Assembly (NCBI GenBank): GCA_903856875.1
Contig: CAIODE010000501.1
Span: 1 to 6,996 of the forward strand
Direction: 5' to 3'
Origin: an uncultured Burkholderiales bacterium
Lineage (GTDB): Bacteria; Pseudomonadota; Gammaproteobacteria; Burkholderiales; Burkholderiaceae_C
DNA: 6,996 bases
Shown: one piece after another, positions 5,396 to 6,996 of the stretch
Position numbering within the stretch: position 1 is the first letter of the stretch
Layout of the letters: each line of letters opens with the position of its first letter
Notes under the pieces: generated by a model
The model's input: the letters and a program-made list of their open reading frames with translations, nothing else
The model's database searches: none
Told to the model about the DNA's origin: nothing
Position numbers and translations under genes: made by a program

Positions 5396-6553
5396 AAGGG
5401 GCGATCGGCCTTCCAAGTTTTCCAAATAGGCTGACACGCCGTGGCCTTCTTTTTCTAAATACTTTTCGACCGCATCGGCAAAGCCTGGATGGGCTAGCCA
5501 ATGCGCGCTATTGGCCTTGACCGGAAGCAGGGCGCGAGCCATTTTGTGCTCGCCTTGCGCGCCGCCTTCAAACCGCTCTACACCCTTTGAAATGCACCAC
5601 TCAATGGGCTGGTAGTAGCAGGCTTCAAAGTGCAAACAATCGACTCGCTCTAAAGCACCCCAGTATCGGCCATAGGCCACGTTGTTGCCCAAGCCAATCA
5701 GGCTACAAGCCATGCGTCGGCCTGCTTTTTCTGCGATGAAAAGCACCCAGTTGGCAGGCATGTTGTCTTGCATGCGCTGAAAAAAATCACGGTTTAAATA
5801 AGGTGCGTTGCCATGCTCGAAATAGGTTTGGGCATAACATTGGTAAAAGAAATCCCAGTCGGCGCTTTGAATTTGAACGCCCTCAAAGGCTTTGAAAACC
5901 ACACCCGCCTCAGCCACTTTGCGCCGCTCTTGCTTTATTTTTTTGCGTTTTTCCTGATTCAAAGCCCTCAGAAAATGCTCAAAATCGTCGTAAGCCGCAT
6001 TGTGCCAATGAAATTGAACGGTATGACGGCTTAGCCAGCCTGCCGTTTCAGTCACTTGAAGGTCATCGTTTGACAAAAACAACAGGTGCAAAGAGGACCA
6101 ATTTTCATTCTGAGCCAGCTCAACCATGGCCGACAGCAGGGCAGATTGACTCTGGCTTGAGTCGGCCAACAAACGCGATCCAGGAACTGGCGTGAACGGC
6201 ACAGCAGATACAGCTTTGGGGTAGTAGTTCAAACCATGCCTTTGGTAGGCATCCGCCCAAGCCCAATCGAACACATATTCCCCATAAGAATGGGGCTTGA
6301 TGTACAAAGCAGCAGCACCAGCCAATTGGCCTGACTGCGGCGGCAAGGCATGTCGAAGGGTGACAAGCTGCAATTTCCAACCCGTTTGAGCTGAGGCTGA
6401 GCCACTTTCTTCCATGGCGCTCAGATAGGCGTGGCGCATAAAGGGTGTGGCCTCGGTTTGGGCATCTAGCAACGCATCCCAGTCCTGCGCCGAAACATTG
6501 CGCATCGAACCCTGCACCTCAATGACATAATTGTTGGAATTGAATTCCTTCAC
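5384..6553 (-). CDS. COG3146/DUF482 family predicted N-acyltransferase (GNAT/FemAB-like fold)
   Basis: A 389-residue soluble protein of the family often labelled 'peptidoglycan biosynthesis protein' or GNAT N-acetyltransferase; its substrate is not established. Family hallmarks I recognise are PFMRHAYLSAMEESGS (37-52), the block from KPHSYGEYVFDWAW (86-99) through PFTPVPGSRLL (119-129), the basic helix LNQEKRKKIKQERRKV (198-213), and the C-terminal block GRYWG (295-299), HFEACYYQPIEWCI (308-321) and FEGGAQGEHKMAR (328-340). No signal peptide or membrane segment is seen. The longest start is GTG at 6553, 8 nt after AAGGG, but this leaves 4 nt to the divergent nadE. ATG at 6505 (373 residues), preceded by GAGGTGCAGGG, is a real alternative. 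I keep the GTG because residues 10-16 look like the family's first beta strand. It converges with ppa. Confidence 0.85.
   Translation of the reverse strand: MKEFNSNNYVIEVQGSMRNVSAQDWDALLDAQTEATPFMRHAYLSAMEESGSASAQTGWKLQLVTLRHALPPQSGQLAGAAALYIKPHSYGEYVFDWAWADAYQRHGLNYYPKAVSAVPFTPVPGSRLLADSSQSQSALLSAMVELAQNENWSSLHLLFLSNDDLQVTETAGWLSRHTVQFHWHNAAYDDFEHFLRALNQEKRKKIKQERRKVAEAGVVFKAFEGVQIQSADWDFFYQCYAQTYFEHGNAPYLNRDFFQRMQDNMPANWVLFIAEKAGRRMACSLIGLGNNVAYGRYWGALERVDCLHFEACYYQPIEWCISKGVERFEGGAQGEHKMARALLPVKANSAHWLAHPGFADAVEKYLEKEGHGVSAYLENLEGRSPLKAK
6536..6548. repeat. Perfect 13-bp palindrome at the nadE/acyltransferase divergence
   Basis: GGAATT-G-AATTCC is a perfect inverted repeat ending 9 nt before the nadE ATG. 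If the acyltransferase starts at its GTG (6553), the repeat falls in codons 2-6. If it starts at the ATG at 6505, the repeat is intergenic and well placed as an operator for both genes. Regulatory function is not shown. Confidence 0.35.
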
Positions 6554-6557
6554 CTGT

Positions 6558-6996
6558 ATGACCCTTCAAATTTGTATAGCCCAACTCAACTTCGTCGTCG
6601 GCGATATGCCGGGCAACGCCCGCAGAATGATCGAAGCTGCACGCACAGCTTATGACCAAGGCGCAAAGGTCTTGGTCACCCCTGAGTTGGCCATCTGCGG
6701 TTACGCCGCAGAAGACCTTCTGCTTCGACCTGCATTCATGGATGCCTGCGATGATGCCTTGAAAACAGTGGCCCGCGAGTTGGCTGGGTTAAAAGGTTTG
6801 CATGTGGTGGTGGGGCACCCCGAAGGCGGCGGCATCCAAAGCCGCAGCGTCTCCGTCACAAAGCGCTTCAACCGGGCCAGTGTCTTGTTCGAGGGGCAGG
6901 TCATTGCCTCCTACGCCAAACAAGAATTGCCCAATTACCAAGTGTTTGACGAACGTCGGTATTTCACACAAGGGCATGAGCCGTGTGTGTTTGAGG
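6558..6996 (+). CDS. nadE: Glutamine-dependent NAD+ synthetase, N-terminal glutaminase part (truncated by window edge)
   Basis: NadE of the long glutamine-using type amidates deamido-NAD+ to NAD+ using ATP, releasing AMP and PPi. The 146 codons present are the start of the nitrilase-fold glutaminase domain, which supplies ammonia: ICIAQLNFVVGDMPGN at 5-20, TPELAICGY at 41-49 with catalytic Glu43, VVGHP at 84-88, and YAKQELPNYQVFDERRYF at 119-136 with catalytic Lys121. The catalytic Cys and the C-terminal synthetase domain lie beyond the right edge. The ATG at 6558 fits the family N-terminus, but only weak Shine-Dalgarno sequence precedes it. The start codon is 4 nt from the divergent acyltransferase GTG, so any promoter must lie within that neighbour's annotated frame. 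The window shows no frame damage. Confidence 0.95.
   Translation, partial: MTLQICIAQLNFVVGDMPGNARRMIEAARTAYDQGAKVLVTPELAICGYAAEDLLLRPAFMDACDDALKTVARELAGLKGLHVVVGHPEGGGIQSRSVSVTKRFNRASVLFEGQVIASYAKQELPNYQVFDERRYFTQGHEPCVFE

Overview
The window reads as ordinary, gene-dense chromosome from a betaproteobacterium, most likely a Burkholderiales/Comamonadaceae member such as a freshwater Limnohabitans- or Rhodoferax-like organism. This rests on recalled family resemblance of the MoaA N-terminus, Ppa, the COG3146-type N-acyltransferase and the glutamine-dependent NAD synthetase, and on a moderate GC content judged by eye. No database search was possible. I see no mobile element, CRISPR array, tRNA, rRNA or phage gene.

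Layout, left to right. On the minus strand, reading right to left, lie hppA (2554-4620, membrane pyrophosphatase), a factor-independent terminator (2469-2503), an aldehyde dehydrogenase (1018-2451), a short-chain dehydrogenase (204-965) and the first 70 codons of moaA (211 to the left edge). The short-chain dehydrogenase and moaA overlap by 8 nt. Right of hppA, a 209-nt divergent spacer (4621-4829) separates it from ppa (4830-5366, plus strand, soluble pyrophosphatase). ppa converges with a COG3146/DUF482 N-acyltransferase gene (5384-6553, minus). That gene in turn diverges, with only 4 nt between start codons, from nadE (6558 to the right edge, plus).

How the genes fit together. The centre holds both cellular ways of disposing of pyrophosphate, divergently transcribed. 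Ppa dissipates the energy as heat, while HppA conserves it as a proton gradient. The GNTTK signature and following Thr of HppA mark the K+-independent, H+-pumping subtype. nadE, three genes away, catalyses a PPi-releasing reaction, and the two dehydrogenases are expected NAD(P)+ users. The substrate of the aldehyde dehydrogenase/short-chain dehydrogenase pair cannot be read from sequence.

The most interesting non-coding signal is the hppA leader. It contains an 8-bp inverted repeat whose downstream arm is the hppA Shine-Dalgarno, nested around three mutually competing stems, and a plausible sigma70 promoter places all of it in the transcript. It is a candidate cis-acting RNA switch controlling translation, unproven without covariation. 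Secondary points are a terminator only 17 nt upstream of the aldehyde dehydrogenase start codon, the moaA overlap, and a perfect 13-bp palindrome at the nadE/acyltransferase divergence.
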